64,000 bases of DNA from Pseudobdellovibrionaceae bacterium. GTDB taxonomy: Bacteria > Bdellovibrionota > Bdellovibrionia > Bdellovibrionales > Bdellovibrionaceae. The stretch's first letter is position 1; each line of letters opens with the position of its first letter. The stretch lies in NCBI GenBank assembly GCA_016785955.1, contig JAEUWH010000082.1, forward strand, positions 1 to 64,000, written 5' to 3'. Positions 16,988 to 26,764 of the stretch are shown piece after piece. The notes beneath the pieces were generated by a model that saw only the letters and a program-made list of their open reading frames with translations, made no database searches and had not been told where the DNA came from. Made by a program: the position numbers and the translations under genes.

Positions 16988-18115
16988 TTGAAATTTAAAC
17001 GCATAAGATTCATTTTGGGATTTTCATTTCTCTTAGTTTCATTTCAAAATTGTAATGCACCAAAATCTACACCCACTCAAGATTCGTCCACAAGTAAAGA
17101 CACCAAGTCTGCGAGTTCAAGCTCGGCAGGGTCGAATTCTCAGAGCAGCAGCTCAGGCATGAATTCTGGCAATGCACGAAGTATCACTGGTGGGTCTTCT
17201 GGCTCTAAAAGCAACACAGGTTTTAGTGGAATTTCTGCCGGCAGCAGTGGTACGGCAGGATCAAGCGGTTCTGGTGGCAGCTCAAGCGGCAGCGGCGGAA
17301 CTTGCCTGGGATGTGCTACCAGCGGATCGGGAACAGGCAGCAGTGGCAACAACGGCGGGAATCTAATCAATGGAGGCAGCAGCGACACGACATTTCGAAT
17401 TACGACTCAGCCAGTATCCAAAACAATAGCCGAAGGCACCGAGTTCTTTGTGGGTGTTTCAGTTACTGGTGGAAAAGGCCCTTATAGTTTTAAATGGTAT
17501 CTTAATGGTGAAGAAATTCCTCCTGCCTACGGAGACACGCACTATGAATCATACTCGACTTTACTAGATCGAATCTACAAAGAGGGTGACTATCATGTTA
17601 CAATTACCGACGGTGCCGGCGCCAAATTGAACTCAAATAAAGCTCAAATAAGAATGATCTCTAAAACTTGCTCCGCGGGAAACTATTTCATCGACCTACG
17701 GGTTAGAACAAATCCAAGTGATGGGTATTCTTATTTTAATGATCTTTTTTATTATAAAAATAGAAAGTATTTAGTCAGCCAACACAACTCTACAATTTCA
17801 ATGATGCAGTTAAATACTTTCTTAAAAAATATTGGATCACTGGGATTTGGTTACTTTTCTCTCGGGGGAACTGTTTCTAACAATCAAAATTTTTCGATTG
17901 AATGCTCGACAGATGTGCCAACTATTCACACATCAGAGTGTGCCACAAATAATCCAAGCAAATGCTATTACTATGGTTATGGCGACGGTAGCGGATCAAA
18001 TAAGACATACGAAGGAAAAATAAATTTTCTATGTCGAAACGGCTATATAGAATTTATTTCAAACACTTGCCAACTGGTACCAGGACCACCGCCACCGGAT
18101 AACAGTGGCGGCTAA
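16988..18115 (+). CDS. Ser/Gly-rich lipoprotein with Ig-like domain
   Basis: A surface or periplasmic lipoprotein of about 375 residues. The start is taken as the TTG at 16988 after a GGGGG run. It gives a basic n-region, a hydrophobic core and Cys in SFQNCNAP, a lipobox form common in Bdellovibrio. A low-complexity Ser/Gly linker of about 100 residues follows (codon-diverse, not a DNA tandem repeat), then an Ig/PKD-like beta domain (TTQPVSKTIAEGTEFFVGVSV ... FKWYLNGEEI). A Cys-rich C-terminal domain ends in GPPPPDNSGG. Its stop is 7 bp from the stop of the converging subtilase. Function is unknown; a binding or display role is a guess. Confidence 0.65.
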   Translation: MKFKRIRFILGFSFLLVSFQNCNAPKSTPTQDSSTSKDTKSASSSSAGSNSQSSSSGMNSGNARSITGGSSGSKSNTGFSGISAGSSGTAGSSGSGGSSSGSGGTCLGCATSGSGTGSSGNNGGNLINGGSSDTTFRITTQPVSKTIAEGTEFFVGVSVTGGKGPYSFKWYLNGEEIPPAYGDTHYESYSTLLDRIYKEGDYHVTITDGAGAKLNSNKAQIRMISKTCSAGNYFIDLRVRTNPSDGYSYFNDLFYYKNRKYLVSQHNSTISMMQLNTFLKNIGSLGFGYFSLGGTVSNNQNFSIECSTDVPTIHTSECATNNPSKCYYYGYGDGSGSNKTYEGKINFLCRNGYIEFISNTCQLVPGPPPPDNSGG

Positions 18116-18122
18116 AGCACAA

Positions 18123-19736
18123 CTAACGATAGTGTACCTTTGTAATATCAAATCCAAACTTTTCTACCGATTTGTCTGTATCAAAAACTATTTTTACATA
18201 ATTTCCTTTAATATTTTCCGAAAAAGTTTCATTGTTTTCACCCGAAAGGGTTTGAATTAATTTTCCTCCAGAATCATAAAGACTGATATTATCAAATCTG
18301 AATTCCGTATCCATTTTTTCGAAATATATTGAAATTTCATTCGCATCTGGAACAGTAATTTCCCACGAGTGTTTCAACAGTGGTTTATACGGATGCTCTG
18401 TGGACAACTGATAGTCCATTTTTTTTTGCCAATTTGCAGGGTCCTCGGGATCTGGTCCCACATTGATTTGCATCAAAGCGCTGTAAGCATCCAAATGACC
18501 GCCAGTAGAAACTTTGCCTCTCAAAAATTTGTTAGGCTTGGCTGCATTCAAAAGCGCTTCTTTAATTTGAATTCCCGTCATTGTCGGGTACTGAGACGCC
18601 ATCAAAACCGCCGCGCCCGAAACATGAGGTGTCGCCATGGACGTTCCAGACCATGAATCATAGCCCTTCACAACTGTAGAATAGATATTCACACCCGGAG
18701 CAGCAATATGAACTTTCTTTTTTCCATAATTGGAAAAATTCGCTAGTCTGCCTTTGTTATCAATCGCAGCTACAGAAATGATATTTGGAACATCGTAACT
18801 GGCAGGGTAGCTTTCATTGTTATCATTATTATTAGACTCATTACCAGCGGCCGCTACAAACACCGCACCCGCCTGATTTGACCTCTCGATAGCATCTTTC
18901 AGAGTTTCAGAAAATCCACCACCACCCCAAGAGTTACTTAACACCTTTGCCCCATTTTTAACTGCATAGTCAATCGCCAATAAAGCATTATCCAAGGAAC
19001 CTGAGCCGTTCGAATCCAGAAATTTCAACGCCATGATCTTCGTTTTCCAAGCCACACCCACAATCCCGTACTTGTCATTCCCAACAGCCCCGATTGTTCC
19101 AGAGCAATGTGAACCGTGTCCTTGATCATCTAATGGATCAGCCGAATTCTTCACAAAGTTCCAACCATAAATATCGTCAATGTAGCCATTGCCATCATCA
19201 TCAACACCTTTTTTTCCATTTTTCTCGGCCTGATTAATCCACATATTGTCCGCAAGATCTTTGCTTTTATAGTTTACACCTGTATCAATCACCGCCACGA
19301 CGACATCCGGTGATCCTGTTTGAACTTTCCACGCATTAATTGCATTGATATCTATTCCCGGAGTTCCTACCTTCCCCGACGAGTCTGGTTGACCCGTGTT
19401 GATCATTCCCCAAAGTTTAGAAAGAGAAGGGTCGTTCGTGCGGACGCCAAAGCTATAGTTGATAGAGTATATATAGTTGGGTTCAACGATAGCGATATTG
19501 GGATTTGACTTAAGCGAGGCAATATTTATTTTTTCATTGTTGGTTTTGAATACCGTAATTCCCAGATTTGGCATCGTTGACTTAACTTCAAGCCCTAGTT
19601 GCGATTTCAACTGATTGGTCATCGCCATGACAGAGCTTTTGTTGTTTTTGAATTTCACAACATATTCGCCCGGGAAAAATTTTGCCTCTTTCGCAAAAAC
19701 ACTTAAAGACAATAGAAGAAAGTAAATAATACGCAT
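18123..19736 (-). CDS. Exported subtilisin-like serine protease (S8)
   Basis: A 537-residue secreted protease. A short signal peptide (…LSLSVFA) is followed by an inhibitor-I9-type propeptide (YVVKFKNN...IAIVEPNY) and the S8 catalytic domain with Asp151 (VIDTG), His207 (GHGSH), oxyanion Asn299 (AAAGN) and Ser366 (GTSMATPHVSG). An Asp-rich loop (DDDGNGYIDD) probably binds calcium. The last 90 residues form a separate beta-rich domain like the CUB-like or P-domains of secreted proteases. All catalytic residues are intact. A GGGGGGG run serves as ribosome-binding site and lies in a strong hairpin. Confidence 0.93.
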   Translation of the reverse strand: MRIIYFLLLSLSVFAKEAKFFPGEYVVKFKNNKSSVMAMTNQLKSQLGLEVKSTMPNLGITVFKTNNEKINIASLKSNPNIAIVEPNYIYSINYSFGVRTNDPSLSKLWGMINTGQPDSSGKVGTPGIDINAINAWKVQTGSPDVVVAVIDTGVNYKSKDLADNMWINQAEKNGKKGVDDDGNGYIDDIYGWNFVKNSADPLDDQGHGSHCSGTIGAVGNDKYGIVGVAWKTKIMALKFLDSNGSGSLDNALLAIDYAVKNGAKVLSNSWGGGGFSETLKDAIERSNQAGAVFVAAAGNESNNNDNNESYPASYDVPNIISVAAIDNKGRLANFSNYGKKKVHIAAPGVNIYSTVVKGYDSWSGTSMATPHVSGAAVLMASQYPTMTGIQIKEALLNAAKPNKFLRGKVSTGGHLDAYSALMQINVGPDPEDPANWQKKMDYQLSTEHPYKPLLKHSWEITVPDANEISIYFEKMDTEFRFDNISLYDSGGKLIQTLSGENNETFSENIKGNYVKIVFDTDKSVEKFGFDITKVHYR

Positions 19737-19740
19737 GGCC

Positions 19741-19791
19741 CCCCCAAAAACTCTATCTACTATCTATAAACGATAGAGCTTTCACTGGGGG
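19741..19791 (-). promoter_or_regulatory. Leader hairpin that would mask the subtilase ribosome-binding site
   Basis: Read on the minus strand, CCCCC (19787-19791) and GGGGG (19741-19745) can pair. Between them, AAAG-CTCTATC pairs with GATAGAG-TTTT (an 11-bp stem with one G-U pair; the 7-bp core is 19751-19757 and 19772-19778). The GGGGG is part of the only purine-rich ribosome-binding site, 5 to 10 bases before the ATG. Folding would block translation, which suggests control by temperature, a ligand or a helper RNA. The structure is seen in the sequence; the regulation is inferred. Confidence 0.5.
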
Positions 19792-19836
19792 TTGACATTT
19801 ATCTATTTAGAACATCGACGTTATTTAGACCTTCGA

Positions 19837-20625
19837 CTAAGCTCCGTCACCAGCATGGATTTCCGGCTTTTTAGAAAACGAGGCTTTCATATAGTCGCGG
19901 TTCATTCTTGCAATGTTCACCAGACTAATATCCTTCGGACACGAAGCCGAACACGATCCTGTCGAGGTACACGCGCCGAAACCTTCGCGATCCATTTGTC
20001 CAACCATATTTAGCGCGCGCTTTTCGACCTCTACCTGACCTTGTGGTAACAGACCTAAATGCGAGATTTTGGCCGACGTGAACAATGCCGCAGAAGCATT
20101 TTTGCATGAAGCTACACACGCACCACACCCAATACATGTGGCTGCGTTGAACGCCTCATCTGCCGCTGTCTTAGGAATCGGAATCGCATTTCCATCTGGC
20201 GCATTCCCCGTATTTACAGAAATGAATCCTCCAACTTTGATGATCCGATCAAGCGCCGTGCGATCGACCACTAGATCTTTAATCATCGGAAAAGCAGCGG
20301 CCCTCCAAGGTTCCAATGTAAGATAGTCCCCATCTTTGAAATTTCTCATGTGCAATTGGCATACGGTCGTCGATTTCAAAGGCCCATGCGCATTCCCGTT
20401 AATCATAAACCCACAGCTTCCACAAATGCCTTCGCGGCAATCGTGATCAAAGGCAATGGGATCTTCACCTTTTGAAATAAGCTCTTCATTTACTGCATCC
20501 AGCATTTCTAAAAACGAAGCATCGGTTGAAATATCTTTTGCCAAGTATTCTTTGAACTTACCTTCTTCTCGTTGGTTTTTTTGGCGCCATACCTTCAAAG
20601 TAACATTAATATTTTTTTCAGACAT
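19837..20625 (-). CDS. sdhB: Succinate dehydrogenase/fumarate reductase iron-sulfur subunit
   Basis: The iron-sulfur subunit that carries electrons from SdhA flavin to the membrane subunit. The start is the ATG at 20625, after AAGGAA, giving 262 residues. A [2Fe-2S] ferredoxin domain has [10 protein letters not shown] and a later Cys (TTVCQLH). The helical domain has [13 protein letters not shown], and [15 protein letters not shown] for the [4Fe-4S] and [3Fe-4S] centres. It is last in the sdhC-sdhA-sdhB operon, 10 bp after sdhA. Confidence 0.94.
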   Translation of the reverse strand: MSEKNINVTLKVWRQKNQREEGKFKEYLAKDISTDASFLEMLDAVNEELISKGEDPIAFDHDCREGICGSCGFMINGNAHGPLKSTTVCQLHMRNFKDGDYLTLEPWRAAAFPMIKDLVVDRTALDRIIKVGGFISVNTGNAPDGNAIPIPKTAADEAFNAATCIGCGACVASCKNASAALFTSAKISHLGLLPQGQVEVEKRALNMVGQMDREGFGACTSTGSCSASCPKDISLVNIARMNRDYMKASFSKKPEIHAGDGA

Positions 20626-20635
20626 AGTATTCCTT

Positions 20636-22549
20636 TTACTTATAGCTTCGTGTTGCCAGTTTAACATTTTCAAATTTCAATTCTTCTACTTGTCGAGTCT
20701 GTGGTTTGTTGGATCCATTCCACTCCCAAGCAGCCACATGACAAAATTTTTCATCATCACGTTTGGCTTCGCCATTTTCTTGATGCTCTTCGCGGAAATG
20801 TCCACCACACGATTCTTCACGCTCTAAAGCATCTCGGCACATTAACTCACCAAGCTCTATGTAATCCGCAACACGACCTGCTTTTTCCAGTTCGTTATTC
20901 ATCTCGGCAGCATCACCTGGAATTTTCAAATTAGACCAAAATTCCTCTTTGATGCCCGCGATTTTTTTAATCGCCTCTTGCAGACCACCAGAGGTTCGAG
21001 ACATACCACATTTATCCCACATAACTCGACCCAGTTCCTTGTGAAAGCTTTCTACGGTGCGGTTACCTTTGATGTTCATTAATTTATGAAGTTCTGTTTC
21101 CACCGCATTTTTAGAATCTTTGAATTCAACTTTATCCGTATTCACTTTTTCAAGTTTAGTATTGGCAATGTAATCACCAATTGTATAAGGAAGCACGAAA
21201 TAGCCATCAGCCAAACCTTGCATCAGCGCCGAAGCGCCCAGGCGGTTAGCCCCATGGTCTGAAAAATTAGCTTCTCCAGCAACGAACAAGCCCGGAATAG
21301 TGCTCATCAGATTGTAATCAACCCACAAACCGCCCATTGTATAATGAGGTGCTGGGTATATTTTCATAGGCATTTTATATGGATTTTCGCCGGTAATTTT
21401 GTCATACATTTGAAACAAATTACCATATCGTTCAGCGATTTTATCTTCACCGTAGCGACCGATCGCATCTTTAAAATCCAAATAAACCGCATTTTGTCCC
21501 GCAACCCCAAAACCTTCATCACAACGAAACTTGGCCTGACGAGACGAAACGTCGCGCGGAGCCAAGTTTCCAAAACTTGGATAAATACGCTCGAGATAAT
21601 AATCTCGCTCACTTTCAGGAATGTCTTTGGCCGCGCGAGTTTCATTTTTATTTTTTGAAACCCAAACGCGTCCGTCATTACGAAGCGACTCTGACATCAA
21701 CGTTAATTTGGATTGGTTTTCACCATGCACAGGAATACAGGTGGGATGAATTTGAGTGTAGCAAGGGTTCGCAAAAAACGCGCCTTTTTTATGTCCGCGC
21801 CAAGCCGCCGTGACTGCGCAAGCCATAGCATTTGTCGAAAGATAAAATACGTTTGAATATCCACCTGTTGCCATAATAACAGCATCGGCCTCATGTGACT
21901 CGATCTCGCCAGTCAGTAAATTTCTAACTGTGATTCCGCGCGCTTTGCCATCAACAACAACAAGGTCCAGCATTTCACGTCGAGTTCTTAGCTCAACACT
22001 ACCCAGGTCAACTTGTCTCATCATCGCCGAATACGCCCCGATCAAAAGCTGCTGACCAGTTTGTCCACGAGCATAAAATGTTCTAGAAACCTGCGCGCCA
22101 CCAAACGAGCGATTAGACAGAGTTCCGCCGTACTCGCGGGCAAAAGGGACTCCCTGTGCAACGCACGTGTCAATAATGGCCGTCGAGACCTCTGCCAACC
22201 TGTAAACATTCGCCTCACGCGCGCGAAAGTCACCGCCCTTGACCGTGTCATAGAATAATCGATAAATCGAATCACCATCATTTTGATAATTTTTAGCCGA
22301 ATTAATCCCGCCCTGAGCCGCTACCGAATGGGCACGACGAGGAGATTCGTGTACACAAAATGCTTTCACTTTATAACCCAGCTCGCCCAGTGAAGCGGCT
22401 GCAGAGGCCCCTGCCAGACCCGTTCCCACAACAATCACGGAGTGTTTTTTCTTATTCGCAGGATTCACCAGTTTCATATTGAACTTGTGATTTTTCCACT
22501 TTGATTCGACTGGTCCACTTGGAATTTTGCTATCTAAATTTACTGCCAT
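20636..22549 (-). CDS. sdhA: Succinate dehydrogenase/fumarate reductase flavoprotein subunit
   Basis: The FAD-containing catalytic subunit that interconverts succinate and fumarate at the membrane. The 637-residue product has the Rossmann motif [19 protein letters not shown], the covalent-FAD His in [13 protein letters not shown], the active-site segment [15 protein letters not shown] and the C-terminal helical domain. Its length and the three-gene arrangement fit the b558-type (Bacteroidetes/delta-proteobacterial) enzymes. It has GGAGAC before the ATG and lies 15 bp after sdhC. Confidence 0.95.
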   Translation of the reverse strand: MAVNLDSKIPSGPVESKWKNHKFNMKLVNPANKKKHSVIVVGTGLAGASAAASLGELGYKVKAFCVHESPRRAHSVAAQGGINSAKNYQNDGDSIYRLFYDTVKGGDFRAREANVYRLAEVSTAIIDTCVAQGVPFAREYGGTLSNRSFGGAQVSRTFYARGQTGQQLLIGAYSAMMRQVDLGSVELRTRREMLDLVVVDGKARGITVRNLLTGEIESHEADAVIMATGGYSNVFYLSTNAMACAVTAAWRGHKKGAFFANPCYTQIHPTCIPVHGENQSKLTLMSESLRNDGRVWVSKNKNETRAAKDIPESERDYYLERIYPSFGNLAPRDVSSRQAKFRCDEGFGVAGQNAVYLDFKDAIGRYGEDKIAERYGNLFQMYDKITGENPYKMPMKIYPAPHYTMGGLWVDYNLMSTIPGLFVAGEANFSDHGANRLGASALMQGLADGYFVLPYTIGDYIANTKLEKVNTDKVEFKDSKNAVETELHKLMNIKGNRTVESFHKELGRVMWDKCGMSRTSGGLQEAIKKIAGIKEEFWSNLKIPGDAAEMNNELEKAGRVADYIELGELMCRDALEREESCGGHFREEHQENGEAKRDDEKFCHVAAWEWNGSNKPQTRQVEELKFENVKLATRSYK

Positions 22550-22564
22550 ACTGTCTCCAATCTT

Positions 22565-23236
22565 TTATGCCGCTACCGCGCGAGTAAGGAAAACAAAAAC
22601 GGGTTGAGAAATAAATCCACCGGCCACAACGACCGCGTAGATCGCACCAGCCCTACGAATGATCGGTTGATACGCCGGATGCAACAATCCAAACGATTGG
22701 AAAATCGATCGCACCCCGTGAGTTAAATGAAACCCCAACAGAACAAGCGCCACCAAATACCAAAGCACCGCCATGGGCTGCGAGAAAACTTCGATAATCA
22801 GTTTGGCTAAATCACGCATAACAACGCCATCAACCGTCGTTTCGTAATGTGGGCCGTACTTAAACGTTACCAAATGAAGAATGATAAAAACTAAAATCAC
22901 CGACCCATGAATCGCCATCCACTCGGATGCAAAGGAGGCCGCTTTTTGACCATTGGGATTCATTGCATAACGGTGACCGCGTGATTCACGATTTTGCTTC
23001 GTTAGAAATATTGCACATATCACGTGAGCAACCAAAGCCCCCACCAGCGCAATCTCGGTTCCGTATAGCAAAATCTTATTGCTAACGATCGCGTGTCCAT
23101 AAACATTGTAGGCATCAGGGCTGACCAGGATCAGCATGTTACCCGCCATATGACCAAAGATAAATCCCGCCCAGATCAAACCGCTGAGCCCCATGAGGTA
23201 TTTTTTCCCCACGGTAGATTGAATGAAAGAAAGCAT
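22565..23236 (-). CDS. sdhC: Succinate dehydrogenase cytochrome b558 subunit
   Basis: A 223-residue membrane anchor with five hydrophobic helices and several His within or next to them (GHMAGNML, VAHVICAI, AIHGSVIL, LHLVTF, HLTHGVRS) that could bind two b hemes. It matches the SdhC b558 family, in which one five-helix subunit replaces separate SdhC and SdhD. It is first in sdhC-sdhA-sdhB and diverges from etfBA across a gap of about 200 bp, which holds both promoters. Confidence 0.9.
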   Translation of the reverse strand: MLSFIQSTVGKKYLMGLSGLIWAGFIFGHMAGNMLILVSPDAYNVYGHAIVSNKILLYGTEIALVGALVAHVICAIFLTKQNRESRGHRYAMNPNGQKAASFASEWMAIHGSVILVFIILHLVTFKYGPHYETTVDGVVMRDLAKLIIEVFSQPMAVLWYLVALVLLGFHLTHGVRSIFQSFGLLHPAYQPIIRRAGAIYAVVVAGGFISQPVFVFLTRAVAA

Positions 23237-23433
23237 TGTTTTCCTCTTCTTGTGTTTTTTTGGATTAAACTACCGCTTAGAACAAATTTTGTCTAAAATA
23301 TTCTCGCCGTTTTTTCTCCACCACGCCTTGCATCGATAAACAGCGAAAGTCATTCAGCTATTGCCTAATTTCGGGTTGAGTTTTAAGTAATAAGACTAGC
23401 AAATACTCAGATCCCTTTTCAGAAAGGAAATTT

Positions 23434-24210
23434 ATGAAAATTTTTGTCGGAATCAAGCAGGTTCCCGATACCGAAACCAAAATTAAACTTCTTCCTAATG
23501 GCGCAGGCGTTGATTTGACAGGAGTCAAATGGGTTGTAAACCCTTATGATGAATTTGCAATCGAAGAAGCCGTTAAAATTAAGGAAAAAAATCCTGGAAC
23601 ACAGGTTTTCGCTATCACGTTGGGCCCAAAACAGCGCGCCTCAGAGGTGCTTAGAACGGCCCTGGCTATGGGGTGTGACGAGGGCGTTGTTGTTAACTCT
23701 AATATTGAGCTAGATAATTTGTCTGTTGCCAAAGCTTTAACTGCGGCTATTAAGGCAGAAGGTGCCTGTGATCTTTTATTGCTAGGGAAACTGGCGATTG
23801 ACGATAATGGAAGCGCCGTTGGCCCTATGGTCGCTGAATTATTGGGCACCCCCCACATCAGCGTCGTCAGTAAACTTGAATTGAGTGGTTCAACCTTGAA
23901 AGTTGAGCGTGACGTCGAGGGTGGTGCAAAAGAGGTTTTTGAAGTTTCTACTCCGTGTGTATTAACGGCAAACAAAGGTTTAAATATGCCTCGTTATGCC
24001 AGTCTGCCTGGTATTATGAAAGCTAAAAAGAAAGTACTTAAAGAATATGAAGCTGAAGCTCTTGGTGTATCGGCCTCAACTGCAAAATCAAAAATGGCTT
24101 CTTTTTCTATGCCGGAAGACAAAACAGCAGTAAAAATGCTTACTGGCGATGCATCAGCACAGGCTCAAGAGTTGGCCCGTCTTCTTCGTGAAGACGCGAA
24201 AGTGATATAA
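23434..24210 (+). CDS. etfB: Electron transfer flavoprotein beta subunit
   Basis: EtfB binds AMP and, with EtfA, shuttles electrons from acyl-CoA and other dehydrogenases to the quinone pool. The 258-residue protein starts MKIFVGIKQVPDTETKIKL and has the family segments VVNPYDEFAIEEAVKIKE and the DLLLLGKLAIDDNGSAVGPMVAELL recognition loop region. AGAAAGGAA precedes the ATG. etfA follows after 11 bp. Confidence 0.95.
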   Translation: MKIFVGIKQVPDTETKIKLLPNGAGVDLTGVKWVVNPYDEFAIEEAVKIKEKNPGTQVFAITLGPKQRASEVLRTALAMGCDEGVVVNSNIELDNLSVAKALTAAIKAEGACDLLLLGKLAIDDNGSAVGPMVAELLGTPHISVVSKLELSGSTLKVERDVEGGAKEVFEVSTPCVLTANKGLNMPRYASLPGIMKAKKKVLKEYEAEALGVSASTAKSKMASFSMPEDKTAVKMLTGDASAQAQELARLLREDAKVI

Positions 24211-24221
24211 AGGATAATTGT

Positions 24222-25190
24222 ATGAATAAATTAGTCGTTTTTTGTGAACACCAAAGTCATAATCTCAAAAGAAGCTCCATCGAACTATTGCAGTTTGGCC
24301 GCTCTAAAAATTTCCATGTTGTGGGCGTTGTACTTGGTAGCGAAGGAAGTGCCGCTGCAGAGCAGGCGACCGCAAACGGAGCTCATGAAGTTCTTTGGTT
24401 CGACGATGCCAAATTGAATGGCTACAATCCGGAACTTTTTTTAACAGCGCTTGAGGTTGGCATTAAGCAATCGGATGCTCGACACGTTTTGGCTCCCGCT
24501 TCGTCGATTGGGCGAGATGTGTTTCCTCGTTTAGCGGCCCGCCTAGATTCCTCCGTCGCCAGTGATTGCGTCGCTTTGTCTGTCGATGACAACGCGTTTG
24601 TTGCGAAAAAACCAATGTACTCTGGAAAATGTTTCGCTCAGGTGAGTCTAAAAGACTCACCTTACCAAATCGTGCTTATGCGGGCAAATCAGCTGCCTGT
24701 TGCGGCGGCTGGCAGTTCTAATGCCGGCGCAATTAAGAAAGCCGCTCTTCCGGACGTAAGCCTAAAAACAATTTTGAAAGAGGTTGTAAAGGGCGCATCG
24801 GAAAAACTGGATCTAACCGAAGCAAATATTATTGTTTCGGGTGGCCGTGGCTTAAAAGAGGCTGGCAATTTTAAAATGCTCGAAGATATGGCCAACGTTT
24901 TGGGTGCCACTGTAGGTGCTTCACGCGCCGTTGTGGATTCTGGTTGGGTATCTCATTCCATGCAAGTGGGACAAACGGGAAAGACTGTGGCTCCTACGTT
25001 ATATATTGCGGTGGGAATTTCTGGTGCTATTCAACATTTGGCTGGCATGACGGGCAGTAAGGTGATTGTTGCGATCAATAATGATCCTAACGCACCTATT
25101 TTCCAAAAGGCTACTTATGGAATTGTGGGCGACTTGTTTGATGTTGTTCCCAAGCTGACCGAAGAGTTTAAAAAGCTGCTTCACAAATAA
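24222..25190 (+). CDS. etfA: Electron transfer flavoprotein alpha subunit
   Basis: EtfA holds the FAD of the heterodimer. The 322-residue product has the C-terminal FAD domain: VSGGRGL, then GASRAVVDSGWV, GQTGKTVAPTLYIAVGISGAIQHLAGM and AINNDPNAPIFQKATYGIVGD. It is 11 bp after etfB, with AAAGGA before the ATG. The neighbouring sdh operon fits a shared role in respiratory electron flow. No etf-quinone oxidoreductase gene is in the window. Confidence 0.96.
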   Translation: MNKLVVFCEHQSHNLKRSSIELLQFGRSKNFHVVGVVLGSEGSAAAEQATANGAHEVLWFDDAKLNGYNPELFLTALEVGIKQSDARHVLAPASSIGRDVFPRLAARLDSSVASDCVALSVDDNAFVAKKPMYSGKCFAQVSLKDSPYQIVLMRANQLPVAAAGSSNAGAIKKAALPDVSLKTILKEVVKGASEKLDLTEANIIVSGGRGLKEAGNFKMLEDMANVLGATVGASRAVVDSGWVSHSMQVGQTGKTVAPTLYIAVGISGAIQHLAGMTGSKVIVAINNDPNAPIFQKATYGIVGDLFDVVPKLTEEFKKLLHK

Positions 25191-25207
25191 ATACACTTAG
25201 GAATGCA

Positions 25208-25867
25208 TTGTTTTTTAGACGTTATATTCTTTCTTTTATTATCTGGATTATTTATAAATCGCTGTATCTTACTTGGCGGGTTCATTGTCACGAACCCGAG
25301 GCGCTTAAAAGAAGTCTAGCTCAAAAAAATGAATCCATTTTATTTGCTCATTATCATGGTGATGAAATTTCTTTGCTACAACTCATTGGTCCATACCGAA
25401 TAGCCACTATGTCTTCCAAAAGCAAAGATGGTGAATTAATGAATGGCTTAATCCGTCTTATGGGAGGGACAACATCGCGAGGTTCCTCATCCAAAGGGGC
25501 CATTGAAGCCTTGAAAGGTCTAGTTAAAATCATTAAAACTCAAGGCTATAATGCGTGCTTGGCAGTAGATGGCCCCCGAGGACCGATTTACAAGGTGAAG
25601 CCTGGTATTTTTGAAATCTCGAGATTAGTGAAATGTCCGATTTATTTTGGTGGTGTTTATTGTGACCGCGCATGGCACTTTCCCAAAGCATGGAACAAAA
25701 CATTTTTACCCAAACCTTTTGCAACAATAGATATCGTTTGGATAGGACCCTTTGGTCCGTACGGTAAAGATGATGACCCTCGCGATCCAAAACTTTTGGA
25801 AACAGCGGAAGTTCAACTTCAATTAGCTAGATCAAAGGCCAAGGAACTGTTTGATCAGGCTCTCTAA
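25208..25867 (+). CDS. DUF374 family lysophospholipid acyltransferase-like protein
   Basis: A 219-residue protein with an N-terminal membrane anchor (YILSFIIWIIYKSLYL) and an acyltransferase-like core (LFAHYHGDEISLL, then SSKSKDGELMNGLIRLMGG..RGSSSKGAIEAL, and AVDGPRGPIYKVKPGIFEISRL). This fits the DUF374 family, related to LpxL/PlsC-type acyltransferases of the lipid envelope. It starts at TTG 25208, with AGGA upstream, 17 bp after etfA. Substrate unknown; a lipid A or phospholipid role is inferred from the family. Confidence 0.8.
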   Translation: MFFRRYILSFIIWIIYKSLYLTWRVHCHEPEALKRSLAQKNESILFAHYHGDEISLLQLIGPYRIATMSSKSKDGELMNGLIRLMGGTTSRGSSSKGAIEALKGLVKIIKTQGYNACLAVDGPRGPIYKVKPGIFEISRLVKCPIYFGGVYCDRAWHFPKAWNKTFLPKPFATIDIVWIGPFGPYGKDDDPRDPKLLETAEVQLQLARSKAKELFDQAL

Positions 25868-25932
25868 GAATGTTAGATTTTAATAGAACAATTATTGAGT
25901 TCGCGACAAAAATTTTAAAAAAGGATTTTTAA

Positions 25933-26760
25933 ATGCCTAAGTTCGCATGGGTTGCTTTATCTAGCGTTATTATTTGTTCCCTCTTCGCATATGCGCAGAA
26001 AAAAGGAGATGAAGTCGTCGCCAATATAGGAAATACAAAAATAACCTTAAAAGACTTCAACGAAAAATACACCCATGCTACAAAAATGTCCGTCAATCCT
26101 CCGCCAACAAAAAAACAATTCTTAGAAGAACTTATTCGCTTTGAAGTGGGCGTCCAGGAAGCTGAAAAAAGAAATTTAGATCGTGATCCGATTGTACGCG
26201 ATGCCATGAGACGAGAACTTTATAAAGGTCTTTTAGAAAAAGAATTAGGTAATAAAGTCCAAAACATGCCCATCACCGAAGCCGAGATGTCCGAGCATTA
26301 CAAAAGAAATCCAGAAATTCGCTTTAGTCATATCTTGTTCGAATTGAAACCAAGTCCAACCGAGGAGCAACGTGCAGAGGCCTTAGCTCGTGCAAATAAA
26401 GTCTTTGAAGAAGTAAAAAAATCCAAGCGTCCTTTTCCAGAACTCGTGAAGTTGTATTCGGATGATCCTTTGTCAAAACAAGTGGGTGGCGATGCCGGTT
26501 GGCAATCACGTTTGACAATTGTTCCACAACTGTACGATGCGGCTTTATCTGGTAAGGTCGGGGATATTAAAGGTTTGATTGAAACTCAATTTGGTTTTCA
26601 TATTATCAAAATTACTGACCGTCGGGCGTATGAAAACGCCAGCAAGCGTTCGGTACGCCTATCGGTTTTTGAAGAAAAGCGTAAAAAGATTTTTGATGAG
26701 TATATGGAAAAATTAAAGAAAAACTACTCGATTAAATCCAATCCTTCGTTAGTTGAGTAA
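25933..26760 (+). CDS. Periplasmic PpiC-type peptidyl-prolyl isomerase
   Basis: A 275-residue exported foldase. A signal peptide (MPKFAWVALSSVIICSLFAYA) precedes an N-terminal SurA-like helical region (ANIGNTKITLKDFNEKY...FLEELIRFEVGVQEAE). A parvulin domain follows (IRFSHILFEL ... LVKLYSDDPLSKQVGGDAGW ... GDIKGLIETQFGFHIIKI). It is the first of three adjacent PpiC genes and probably part of an outer-membrane protein chaperone operon with surA-like and pdxA genes. AAAAAGGA precedes the ATG. Confidence 0.88.
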   Translation: MPKFAWVALSSVIICSLFAYAQKKGDEVVANIGNTKITLKDFNEKYTHATKMSVNPPPTKKQFLEELIRFEVGVQEAEKRNLDRDPIVRDAMRRELYKGLLEKELGNKVQNMPITEAEMSEHYKRNPEIRFSHILFELKPSPTEEQRAEALARANKVFEEVKKSKRPFPELVKLYSDDPLSKQVGGDAGWQSRLTIVPQLYDAALSGKVGDIKGLIETQFGFHIIKITDRRAYENASKRSVRLSVFEEKRKKIFDEYMEKLKKNYSIKSNPSLVE

Positions 26761-26764
26761 AACA

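Noticed and set aside
17140-17390. Long open frames on both strands in the Ser/Gly-rich lipoprotein gene
   Set aside because: They are by-products of the low-complexity codons; the plus-strand lipoprotein frame has the signal peptide and domains.
22981-23050. A CACGTG core within sdhC that looks like parS
   Set aside because: The flanks (ATATCACGTGAGCAA) mismatch the consensus at several positions and it lies inside a conserved coding region.
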